A stretch of DNA of 64,000 bases. It comes from Ciona savignyi (Eukaryota; Chordata; Ascidiacea; Phlebobranchia; Cionidae). This document shows positions 1 through 11,655 of the stretch, in pieces; the stretch's first letter is position 1, and every line of letters starts with the position of its first letter. Under the pieces are notes generated by a model. The model saw only the letters and a list, made by a program, of their open reading frames with translations, was not told where the DNA came from and ran no database searches. A program made the translations under genes and the position numbers. The stretch covers positions 153,591 to 217,590 of the forward strand of contig CH002478.1 of assembly GCA_000149265.1 (NCBI GenBank), in the 5' to 3' direction.

Positions 1-264
1 ATAGTAAAAATATTGGACAATGTGTTTAATATAAAAAGTAATATATTAAGTCCATAATTTATTAAAAAATAGTTGGACGACTTTTTCTAAATATGTCATT
101 TTTTAAGGACTATTTTGTATTTGTTACTCCATACCGGGACAGGTCGATTTCCCATACTCCAATCTAAACTCAAAATTCACCAAGATATATTTCTTCCGCA
201 ACAGATTTAGATTAACACAACACTTTACTGAAAACATGTTTTACTAATAATTATTTCATTCTAG

Positions 265-411
265 CAAAAATCAAGAAGACTGCGACGACGTAAAATGAGA
301 AATAACAAGAAGAAAACAAAGGAAGTGCACGAAGACGTCATAACTCCTACACGTGTCATACAAGAAGGGGAGTTAGATTCAACAGTTGTGAAAATCACTC
401 AACGAAAATAA
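265..411 (+). CDS. 3' terminal exon of an unrecognised plus-strand gene entering from the left
   Basis: A splice acceptor (TTATTTCATTCTAG) precedes an open stretch of 49 codons, including the TAA stop, in phase 0. The encoded 48 residues are very basic at first (QKSRRLRRRKMRNNKKK) and then acidic/mixed (EVHEDVITPTRVIQ), ending in TQRK. An AATAAA overlaps the stop codon and could be a polyadenylation signal. The start of the gene lies outside the window, so the family cannot be named. The basic run could be a nuclear localisation signal or a juxtamembrane cytosolic tail; nothing visible decides between these. The opposite strand has no comparable open reading frame here. Confidence 0.5.
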   Translation, partial: QKSRRLRRRKMRNNKKKTKEVHEDVITPTRVIQEGELDSTVVKITQRK

Positions 412-778
412 AAACAAAAAATGTTAAAAACTGTTTTATATAATGTAAAATTTATATCGCTACAAAATACATTATAATTTTACCAATTTCAGTTGATGCA
501 TTTTTTGTACTTTGAAAATGGTTAGTAGTTAAAAGAAAGTAGCCTACGCGTAACGATATGTTGTGATTATATAAGTATTTAAAGTTTTGTCTTAAGTACA
601 ATTGCTATATCAGGAGTGGATTAAATATATTTATCAGCACACGCATCAAATTAATTAAAAAATGGCGAAAAGCTATTCTACCAAAACTTCTTCAATTAAC
701 GAAGACCTATCATTGCGGAATGTAATATTTTCCTAACAATGGTCGTGGTACTGTACTGCTTCTAATATTGATTTGCGT
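412..778. other. short intergenic interval between convergent gene ends
   Basis: AT-rich sequence between the stop of the plus-strand exon and the stop of the minus-strand gene at 779. Both 3' UTRs would fall here. No further exon or repeat was seen. Confidence 0.4.
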
Positions 779-3700
779 TTATTGTCTGACAGTGATGGTT
801 GGCACAGTGCCGGCTTGAGAAAAATTGTTGGGGTTTTCGCAAACGTTGACTGACGACCGTGGAGAATTGATGGCTGTCCGGGCAGCAGACGAAGTCGTGT
901 CGTGCGTGGTAGGGTGGCTATGCCGTTCGCTCATTTTAACCAGCAGCATTGACACGTTTTGCTCGGAGAGTTGCTGATCGGGATCACGAGGATCGAGTTG
1001 AAAGCTGACCGTTTTGCTGGGTTTTCTGACGAAATAACAAAACTTACAAAAAAAATAATTGTTATAAACCATAGTGTACAATGCTATATCTTTAACCAAC
1101 TCACACACACACTGAACTAAATTTACAGTATAAATTAAGCTATAGCTGTTCTAATTTATTTAGGATGCTTAGCCGTGACTAAGTTGCTTAACTCAGTTCG
1201 TTATTGTTTGAATTTTCCAGGCATTTTTCACATCGTGATCTCATATAATCTTATATATAAATTCCTGTTCCTAACCTCACATAATATCCATCCCGTTCAG
1301 CGGAGGATAATCGTTCCGGTGTTACCGATAGATCCGGAAGAGCTTGCGTTACCCACGGAGAGTGATGTGTATTGAATGTCGTCGTTTTTGCATCATTGCT
1401 TGAGAGCACATCATTGGCGTATACAATTCGTGGCGTTATTCCGTAGGAGAATTTGGTGTGTTGGGATGGTGGTCTGTGTACAATAAGGAATCATTTTGTT
1501 GTGCACGTTTTTAATGTTCGTAAATATATGTAGATCTGTGGTATGCCCTTTACATTGGAAAAGATAATTAACAACCTATTAAAATAAGAAAACAAATACA
1601 TCCAAAAACATTTAGCTACGTAAGGGGATTTAATATATTCCAAGTTGTCGTACAGTGCTTCACATTGATTTTTATTCAGTCTGGTAAAGTTGCAGTCGTC
1701 GTGTATGGTCTACAAGGGGGAACTGCAATTTATTTACCGATGGTTGCTGCTGAAGGATTTTAATCTCCTTTTGCTGTCCGAAGTTGAATTGTAAGCTGCT
1801 ACTGCATCTACTGCTGTGTCCGGTGCCGGTGATGTTGCTGTTATATCTTTGGTACCAATTCTAGCAGCGTAATAGTTTTTCACCTTCTGATTTATCGCGT
1901 CTTTTCGGTACCTTACGGGAAAGCGCTTTGGAGACACAGGAATGTAGGCGATATTTGGGTCGGACTGCGCGAAGTCTGAATTCTGTCGACGGAGATCAGG
2001 AGGGTGAGGGTTGATCGCCGGGACACTGCTGTCGGATTTCCCGCGGATCCTAGAACCGATTCCCGATCCTGGTAGATGACTGTCACTTCGGATTCGAGGA
2101 CGAATTGCATTTGACTCTTCCGACAGAGCAGGTTGTTTTGCGTTGCCAGGTAAAGTACTATATCCAAATTTCGTCCAGTAGCCCTTTTTAAAGCCATTAT
2201 CTTGCGGTCTTTCCTTAAGTTGAATGTCTAAGTAATAAAAAAATGTTTTCTTAATAAACAAATCCATAAAAACAACAAAAATATATACCGTTATATCTAT
2301 GAAATTATCCAGAACATATTATAAAGTGAACTATACACAACTGTTACCATGTAATCTTGCTGTAGAATTAGCGGATGTGGAGAGTTGGATTGAATGTCTT
2401 AAGTTCGCAGTCGAAACAACAGGCGGTCGGTTATAGAGGGTATGGACGACGCCATCGTGTGAGGAGTAAAATCTAAATTACACGTTTCTACATTACGATT
2501 TGAGTAAAAAAATCATGCATTAAGTAGTTCTATGCGCAAAACATTAAATATTGGGGGGTGGTTATCTAACATAGAATGCGTTGAAAGGCATGAGTGTAAT
2601 CCTGGATAAATATAATGGGATGAATCCCTATAAATTGATTTTACAGCCTATTTCCTCGAACAAGAAGCTTACGTTTTATCCATAATACAATTATGTCCGA
2701 CGAAGTACTTTTTGTACATGATAACCATATGATTTAAAATTAACAGCCACCAGTATTTAAGTAAAAAATTAAAAAAAAAATTCTTTAATAATAGCAAGGT
2801 ATATAGTTTAATATGATAAATGGTGATAAATATCAACTGGGATTTTTATCCTTAAAGGTGGTTTTACCCAACGCCTCAGATACAAATAATACATCCATGC
2901 CATACCTGGACTGGGCACTGCCGTTCACTTTTGCGGGAGTCGGTGAAGATTTTTGCCGAGATGAGAGCAAACGCTCACTGTTAATGCGCATGAGAACAGG
3001 GTGGCGGTCCGGTGACGTCATCGGTCTAGATGACGTCATTTCTTGGTGCCCGGTCGTTGGACCACGAAGTTTAGATTGGGATTTAGGTGGGGTCGAGCTG
3101 CCCACAACATCAACGCTATTTGGAAAAAAAGAAATTTCTTTTGGAAAATTTAAAAGAAAAAAGAAAATTTAAAACTGCCATTATTTGAAAGTTTAATTCT
3201 TACCCATTTTTTCCATTGCTGTGTTTATGGTCCACAGACCTGCGAATATTAGGCGCTGACGTTACCCCCTGTAAAGTGCAAAGACTGTAAGCATTGGTTT
3301 GATGTTTTGTTCAAATTAAATTCTAATTTGTTTATTTACTTTTATTTCTGCGAATCAGATAATTTTATTGTAAATGGATAATATAATTTTCATCAAAGTA
3401 TTTTACCTGACGTGTCGTTGACTGTAATTGAAGTGTGCTCGGTTTTTGTTTTCCGTTGCTACTTTCAGCATTTGTGTCATCGTTAGTTGGCGGTGTAGAG
3501 CTATTTCGCGCTGCGTTCGACTCTTGTCCAGTGACCGAGCATAAAATTTCAAGTGGGGTTCGCCATTTGCGACGATCGTTGTCACTTTCGTTATTTAATC
3601 CGTAAGGCACCTCTCTACGACACAATAGCTATAATGTTACTTAAATGTCTCAAACATCAGGTATAATATACAGGCATGCTTGGTTAGAATTTTGCTCTGA

Positions 3701-6338
3701 AACGTAATTTATATAAAAAAAAGTTTATCTCAGAACTCAACTTAAGTTAATACAGAAATTAAAAAATAAGCCTCAAATAAACTACTTGAATGCACTCAAT
3801 CCACGATTGAAAATTTAGCTACGTAAGAATGTAATTCTGTGGTGTTTTTCGAATACCTGAGTCGCAAATGCAGTCAAAATGGTAAACAATGTTACATGTA
3901 AGTAGAGAAATAAGAAAATACGACAGCTTTAAATTACTACTTATTTGAATTCATATTGCCAAAATACTACTTGTCATATATAAACTTTTCGGAGTGTATA
4001 TACAGAAGGATAATAGTGTTTAATTTCACTTTAGGATGTCGCAAAATAAAACTTTGTTCGACTAAAACTATTCCTTCACAATCAGCTTACTTTCTCCAAG
4101 TGTCTATCTCCATAAACCTCAATGGAGTTAGGTATTTGGATAGCTCGTCTTTCGCCACAATACTCTGTAGGATCGCTTGGTTTGTCTGAAAACGTCAATA
4201 ACAAATGGAAGGAATAAAAAGAATACGTAAACGCGAGCCAAACATACATGCAGTGAACGATACCGGCGGGGACACTCGGTTAAGCGTATGTGGCTTAAGA
4301 GATATCACATACCAGCATGGAAAGGGATCTTGGGGATTTAAATTAGAATATTTCAGTGTAAACTGTAATTATTGGATTGAAACAATCAACAACAAGGTAC
4401 GCTGAATGGTTATATATGTAGATCCAAAATAAGTCCGACCGATTAGTCTGGTGGTTAAGTGCGTCGCCTTTAAGCCGAAGGGTTGCAAGTTTAAAACTGG
4501 TCGCTAGGTAGTCGGTTGTGTCCTTAGGCAAGGCACTTAACGGTCATTACTTAAACCCAGCGGATTAATGGGTTCTACTAAATTAAAGGAAATACACAAC
4601 GCATTGCAATAGCTCGGTTAACCCGACGATGTCCGCGAGGATAGTCTGACGATTGCCCGTGTGTTAACCCCTTTGATTTTCCCTTTCCCGGGGATGAACA
4701 TAAATATCCTATCCTATCCTATACGGATAAATTAGGCTTAAAATTATTAACTTTTGTTAGTGGCACATACCGTTTTATATACATGTAACCTACCTCTTCG
4801 TCAAGCAAATACGAAGATTCTTCGTGTCTGTTAACCTGGTCGATTTTCATTTTGTTTGGTCGGTTGCGCTTTCTCGAACCTAGTAAATATAATATTGTGT
4901 AACGTGTCGGTAATTACAGACCGGGGACCGAGGAATTCTCGATATCACTAAAAACACGTTTGTATACTTATAAATAGTTTAAAATTCGCCCCAAAAAGTA
5001 ATTAGTGGGCAATACACTGTATAGCTTTATTAATTGGATTGCCGTACTTTCCATTCGTAGTTGGTGATCAAATTTATTAGCGTATTGATTTTTTGTATGA
5101 CAGTTTCTCATATTTTTAAATAAATGTAATCCTACTGTATCGGGAATTCTGAAGCTGGTTGTTAAAGAGTATTGTATTCAAATGGTTAGCACGACCGGTT
5201 CAAATACAGCTTGCCAAAAATGGACCTCAAGATGATCACGAATTAAAAAATTAGCCCGGTAATAATTTCAAGGCCGTTTTGACCAAAACTAAATAATGAA
5301 AGTCGAAAGCCGCGGATTGTGTCGAGCATAATAAAGAAAGATATCAACAACGATCTTGACATTAACTTGTTATTCTAAGTGACGCATTTTGACAACTTCA
5401 AACCGTGCTTTTCCACGGCAGTGTTTTCGTGAAGTAGCTATTTGTGCCGGACAGACGTCTCCGGCACACAAAGGTTCACTCACTTAAAGCAACGGCCTTA
5501 AACGCCCCTTTAAAAACTGAAAAACGTGACGAGGCGAACTGCGGAACAGAAAGGGCGTTGGAAATTAAACAGGCATTCAATATCGGCCGTGTAAATATAA
5601 CCGAAAGGCGATGATGACGAACTGTTTTGGGCGTCCAAACTCTCCTGTTTATCTTGACTAAAACAACACCATTCCATCACTTTTTAGTCGTCAGTGCAAG
5701 CTTATCCAAATGTGACAATAACAAATCCCACCGGACTTAAACTCGACTAGTAAATTTTCCAGTTCAAAATAATGCAGAATTAATTTTCGTAGTATCCTGG
5801 CAATCAAAAACTCGTGGGAATTTCAAAACGATCCATTTTTAAATTCCCAAGACGATTTGGTGTTTAACATTAAACTTTAATTGAGATAAATATACCCTTT
5901 ACAGGTGATACGTACGTGTAGGGTTTCTAATACCTAACAGTCAAATTTGATGCTCTCCCTACGTTATAATTCTGATGTCTGTAATGTATATTATAATAGC
6001 AGTTGAACAGTCCGCACATACTGGTTTGGCATTCTTAGTTAATTCTACATGGAACGGTTTGTCTGGCTGTTAAAAAAACAACATATAAATCTAATCAATA
6101 CCTTTGTTTCATTTTGTCGTAACTGATGAGATCTAAGTGTAACCAATAGCGTATTCAGCATAATTTCGTGACCAGTACCTGCTGTCCTTTGCGACTGCAA
6201 TTTTAATACGGAAATCGATTCCATCTTTGGTTTTCGTTCCTCCTTGCCAATACAGCAATTCAAAGCGTATTGCTGTATCTGAATTCGAACTGGTAGTGGT
6301 TTAGCGGACGGTCGTTGATACAATTCCTCTATTCTCAT
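779..6338 (-). CDS. Ser/Pro-rich hypothetical protein, eight exons, about 540 aa
   Basis: Eight minus-strand exons join in consistent phase: 6338-6179, 4879-4794, 3610-3407, 3268-3204, 3115-2868, 2227-1738, 1398-1276 and 1025-779. They total 1,623 bp, or 540 residues plus stop. The ATG chosen (MRIEELYQRP) gives the phase needed at the first donor; an upstream exon is not excluded. No catalytic motif, signal peptide or membrane segment is visible. The protein is rich in Ser, Pro, Arg and Asn, with phosphorylation-like patches such as LRRQNSDF, VSPKRFP and KPSKTVSF, as in disordered signalling or cytoskeletal adaptors. Donors at 1738 (CATCG|GTAAAT) and 1276 (GTGAG|GTTAGG) give matching phases into the last two exons. 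If the donor at 1738 is not used, the frame stops at once (TAA at 1734). I do not recognise the family. Exon structure is fairly secure; function is unknown. Confidence 0.6.
4432..4724 (+). repeat. tRNA-derived SINE with TATCC-repeat tail
   Basis: The head is tRNA-like: a box A-type stretch (TTAGTCTGGTGGTTAAGTG) and a degenerate box B (GGGTTGCAAGTTT). A central motif, TTGTGTCCTTAGGCAAGGCA, follows. The 3' end reads GGGGATGAACATAAATATCC and continues as short tandem TATCC copies. The element lies in the intron between exons 2 and 3 of the minus-strand gene. Partial copies of the same family recur at 12898, 14085, 17071, 31440 and 33649. It resembles tRNA-derived SINEs known from tunicates; the exact family name was not established. 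Confidence 0.75.
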
Positions 6339-9300
6339 TTTCAAAAGGAAATAAAAAACAATCGTCTGCCTGACAGCATCAATACCCAACAATTGTCTGT
6401 ATTTTCTTTTTGCTTAGCCTATATCCTGAACGATCAAACGTATTTATTATACTGTTTCACATTTAGGTTCAAACCACAGCATATTGCGATATGCAGTATC
6501 TAGAATACAGTATACTTCGCTGTGCATAGGAAGGATGTTAGACCAGCCGTTACGCTAACATTATAAATGGGCTTCAAATTACCTTATCAGTTCTGGGAGT
6601 AAACTTTTTAAAAACGTAGCACTCCTCTGTAGTCTGTCATTAAATAACAATTTTCCTTTCAGCACAAAGATTTTGATACCAGATAAAATTAAAACTTGTA
6701 TGTAGTGTAGGCTATATAGCACACCTGATTAAGACTTATCTTAGTTAAAAGTCTTCGATGAAAGCGCCATCTCACTCGATAAGTAAACTTAACTGAGCAA
6801 ACCGCCTGGCAACGCATTATTGTTGAGTTTCGCTGGAAAACGGCCAGACTTCAATTCGATAAAAAGTGCTTGAAATTCTAAGGTATTAGCTAACGCTAAA
6901 ACAACATTAGCTATATGGATAACTTTATTCACGAAGTAAACGACATCAAATCTGTAACAGCTCTGTGAAATATTAGCCTAAAATATAATTTCTACGAAGG
7001 TTACATCGCAGTGAAAATATGATTAACCCTGGGCCTTGAGAAACGCTTCTTATCACCAACTATGTCAAATCGTCAAGGACAAGTATATATTCTTGCACGA
7101 AAATTTTAAGTACTAAGCTTTGGTTTGATATTGTCCTATATGATGTTGTCCCATGCACGTTAAATATTACGACATATATGAATTAAAGTACATCAAATTA
7201 TCTGGAAACTATTTTTCTATAAAAATTAAATATCAAACTTTTGCAATATAGAAATATAAGGCCAGACAACCAAAATAAAACGGTTGGCATAATAGAGCAA
7301 ACCAACAGCACCTGCCACGATCTGAGCCAATAACAATTGCAACAAATCAATTTAAATGGACTATTTGACAATACCAGGCTGACGCTAATTTGCCATTTCT
7401 TTTATTTCCAAAGCAAATAGTAATGAGTTAAATATACAGAGAAGCCAATCTGCCTTTACATTGTCACTGCTACCTATACATTGTACACTTGGCAAATATT
7501 TGACAAATGATTTGCTATTTTATTCAAATACAAAGGGACCAAACCAAGACGTTCGACGTCAGTTCTCTGTTACGTTGGTAAAAGTGGTCTTTTCAAAACA
7601 CGCACCATACAATATAGTACAAAGCCGTTAACAAATCAAACTGATAATTCTATTATTTTAAAACACGTTTGGAAAGGCAAGCACCCGTGGTCAGCAGTTA
7701 ACACAAACAAACAGAAAACCGCGAACGAATTTCCTGTTTTTATACACCAGCCCATATCGTTCATAACAATTTACTATCTTCCGCACATATAATTCATTCT
7801 ATGTGGCACGTGCCAGCAAAAAAGACTACCAAACTACAAACCTAAATTTCCTAAAAAAATTTCAATCAATTAATTTCCATTGCCAGTGTGCGTCTGTTTT
7901 TAAAAGAATACATCAAGTAAGATTTAAACTCGCGAGTTAATATTGTACCATTGATGTTTTTTGTCAAGTTTTTCATTTAAAGGTTAGTTTGAAACCTAAA
8001 ATTTGAAACTATTTGTTCGACTAGTTTAAATATGCAATGTCTATTTTTTATTTAAATAAGGGTTGTTGACTGTCGGCTTTTCAAGCATTGGGACTCTGCG
8101 TGTATTGTTGATGGAAAGTTCTAAATGTAGGTCACTGTTATATCACAAGAAATTGAATCCGACGCAAACCCCACGTGAGACTACATAAGCGTTTTTTATC
8201 TGTCCATTAAAATTAACCTTTTGCGGGAGCAGCACTTTCCGTTTTGTGACCAAGGAAAGCATGCTGGGTTTCGGGCTGAATACGCCAGATAAATTATTAT
8301 CTTGGAAATGACCAGCCATACGGCTTCGGTACAAAGATAAACTTGATTTACTGTATAGTGTTGTAGGAATATAAAACAACATACAGACAACGACTTGACT
8401 ACTATGCATCATATTCAACATACCTTTACGTTTGCTTTTAAAACATAGCCTTCACGGATCACTGCAGAACTGACATGGGACGACTGGCCTTGTATCAAAC
8501 TACCAGCATGCATCCCACAAGAACATAATCCAAAGAGCAAATTTGTATCACTGTGTATTTAGAACCTGTGTTTACTGGTAACAGGCTCTGAAACAAAAGG
8601 ATAAAATTGAAACGCAGTCTCGGCAACCCTCTGAGTAATTGGTTAAGGAACCGGACGAGTGAATTGAAATTTATTCTCCCGTCAGAGAAAGAAAAGCGTA
8701 AACGCTGACAAAGGCACTCGAGGCGTCATAATCTCAGTTCAAACATTCTCACACATTCTGGAGACCAGGTGTCGTGCCCCTGTTCGGTCCCGTTGGCATA
8801 CAGGAAAGGTCCTTTCAAACTCAGACCACACTTCACAAACCCTCGAACGAACTCAAAAACCTAGGCCGGAAACTTAACGTCGCACTACATTGAGCCGTGG
8901 GTCAGCGGTCGCGTTTCAGAACCCGAATTACGTGTCAGCTGCTGACACTGAAGACGCTACACTTGACGATCCAAGTGCTTGTGCACATCAATGTCAAACC
9001 CCAATTCAAATATACCACAAATACAATCGGGTTGACTACAGGGAAAGTAGAATATTGTAAACAGCAGCGTGAACTCTTGTTATGAACTCAGTTTTCGCCT
9101 AAAATTCTCGCTTCTTAAAGAGGTCACACAATATCTTGTTAGTCTTACATTGCTACTCTACAGTCAATAGTTATAACTGTATCACGGCTAGTTCTACGTC
9201 GGGTGTTACACTTTTAACATAAGCGACCAATTTTAAAACAGTAAACAATATATAATCCCGGCAATAAACTTTACAGAGTACACTTACGACCATACCTCAA

Positions 9301-11655
9301 TAAACTGTCACACAACTTTGCTCTCCTGTTTTACTGTAACTGTTTGCTTAATTTTGTTTGGCATACACTTTGTAGTCAACAACTTTAATCTTATAGTATG
9401 CGTAGAGTTTATTTAGCCCTTATGGAGAAGCCTAACTAAACTTACATTCTACCTTTGACTAAACATTGCCTTAACTGTATAACTAAGCTTCTGGGTTACA
9501 GGTTGCTCTAGCTTGATCTTCTTTGTTTTGCCGACATGTTTTTGTTCCTTTTGTCGTCCTACGGCGATCATTGTTTCACTTGATTACACGACAACATGTT
9601 ACATGACACGGGTGGAGCAATTCATGTCAAAAGCCCGCCTATTTCCTCACTCTCTTGTGTACTCCAGGGTTAATAGCGAAAAGAATCTCGCAGGCTGTAT
9701 AAAATTCCACGTAAATAGTAACACACCCTTCTGCGTTACGGTGCGCGCTCGCATATGGCCGAGCAGGCAGATGTTTCGAGGCTGTAATTGCGTCTGCACC
9801 CATTTTACCTTTCCACTAAACACGATTTCAAAGCGTCGCACCGGTTATGCTCATGTTCAACTGAAGACGGATACTAAGCATAACATAAACTGGATTTAGT
9901 GACTCATGAGCTGCATTAAAACGATGACAAACCTAAACAGAGGCAATAGTCCTGTCTGACACTATGCAGCAATTTAGCCTATGCGTTATTGATACCGTAT
10001 ACTCAATTATGTTTAATATAAGACGTAAGTACAGTTATTAAGTATCCGACAACGGTAATTAGATTAGGGTATAGCGTAAAAGGTATAGATTTCATTTTAA
10101 TAACAGCTCATTTGGGCCACCCAGAGCTTACACAAGTACATATTTGGCCGAAAACCGATGCTCCACATTTGAAATTGTAAATATTGGATCGAGTTCTGAA
10201 ACTTGAAATTAGTCGGACAATATTTATCTGGTGATCGACTTACACACATTTTTAGTAGACTGCTTTTAATCAGGCCCGCTTTTAAACCGTGTCTACTAAA
10301 ATCGTCACTTTGCGATTGTTGTGAGTGTGCTACTAGCTGTATATGAGCCAGTCGCTCTTACCAACCAGATTCCAATACTCGATCTCACAGTAAACATCCC
10401 CGCGTGATCCGTTTTTGTATGCTCGGTGGCATTATCCGTTCTTCGGGAAAAAAACGATACGGAGCAAAAGAGAAAACAGCACTATAAAATAAAAGTTGGG
10501 CTTTTGGGAATTGTATTACGGCTTGGGTTAGAGTTCGTTTTCTTACTTTTAGTGTACAAGCCCTATATCTCCTCTTTGTCTTACTTTAAATTGGTTACAC
10601 AGCCGGTATTTACATTTTTACCCTGCTAAGTTTCGAACTAATAATGGACTGGTCACCATGACCGCATAGAAATCGGTATATGAACCGGTCGCGTTAACCA
10701 TTCTCTCACACGACCGTCCAGGTCAAAATGGGACTAAGACATACTCTCTGCTTCCATCGCGTGTGCAAGACAATCCGCATTTGCAGTGATAAGACGCTTT
10801 GGAGCCATCGCCAAGTATGGAGTATGAAATCATCAATAATATAAGCAACGCAAGATCGTTGTGTATCGAAACGTCAAAAACTTAGCCGCAAGCACCGCCT
10901 GTAAAATTGTAAAGAATTGGGGTATAGCAGAAAAGCAGTTTTACCGGTTTAACGGTGATTGCGATTATAAAATGGCTGATATAGTATGAAGTCTACTTGA
11001 ATTATTTATATAGACGTGATAGTTAATAAATTTTACTTCGACTTAATTTTGCGGAATGACCACAAATTTTTTTGTGAAATGTTAAATGGAATGAAATGTA
11101 AATGACGAGAGTTCCTCATTATATTTCCGCACCATACACGGCCATCAATACATTTCAGCACTCCCGGTAATTGGTATTTATTAAAAAGCGTTTTATGTTT
11201 ATAAATTCCTCGTGGCGAGTTTTGTAAGGTCAGGTAAGAATCGAACACTTGCCAAAGAGTGGTCAGGTCGGTCGTGTTCGCCCCCTGGCGATGTGTGGCG
11301 AGCTTTTTTCTTTCGGGCATATTCTCCCGCGGGCACAAAGTCTGGTTATTGAATACGGCAATTTTGCACGCACGAGATCATATAACCGTAGAATTGTGTG
11401 AGACCTGTAATTGCAACTTGGTGTATCATATTGCGCAAGGTGGCGAGTGCATCTCAGTAATCGAAACTGACTAGTTTTCGCTCAGAATGTTGTTTATGTG
11501 AAAAGCTCTCAATTGAAACGGTAAACTAAGAAACTACAAATTAAGATTACCAACGTGCCGTTTAATAGAGGCATATCACAAAACAACAATTTTAATGTCA
11601 GTTTTATTGCAGAATCCTTGTATATATATATTAGAAATATAAAATTAGAATATAA
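6339..11655. other. 5.3-kb intergenic region with no convincing gene
   Basis: Between the start of the minus-strand hypothetical gene and the start of the O-fucosyltransferase-like gene, so both upstream regulatory regions should lie here. Several frames of 60-128 codons occur, the longest on plus at 9513-9899, but none has splice context or a recognisable domain. GC-richer patches occur around 8600-8900 and 9600-9850. Around 10655-10720 the minus strand has a tRNA-like GGTTAACGCGACCGGTTC stretch, probably a worn SINE. Confidence 0.4.

Noticed and set aside
1301-1375. Plus-strand terminal exon candidate after CATCCCGTTCAG (24 codons and stop)
   Set aside because: The opposite strand over the same bases is an exon (1398-1276) whose phase fits both neighbours of the eight-exon minus gene, so the plus reading is treated as a shadow.
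1913-2197. 94-codon minus-strand frame beginning MALKRATGRNL
   Set aside because: Overlaps the longer exon 2227-1738 in a different frame; only the latter joins in phase to both flanking exons.
5180-5240. GGTTAGCACGACCGGTTCAAATAC as a tRNA gene
   Set aside because: Only box A- and box B-like words are present; no acceptor stem or anticodon arm can be folded.
8143-8421. 92-codon minus-strand frame containing MAGHFQDNNLSGVFS followed by a possible donor
   Set aside because: Its donor phase does not fit the first exon of the gene at 779-6338, and no domain or second exon could be attached.
9513-9899. 128-codon plus-strand frame in the gene-free region
   Set aside because: Irregular composition, no domain, no splice context, and a competing frame on the other strand; probably chance in a GC-richer patch.
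11033-11338. 101-codon minus-strand frame just upstream of the O-FucT gene
   Set aside because: No recognisable domain or partner exon; kept only as intergenic sequence.
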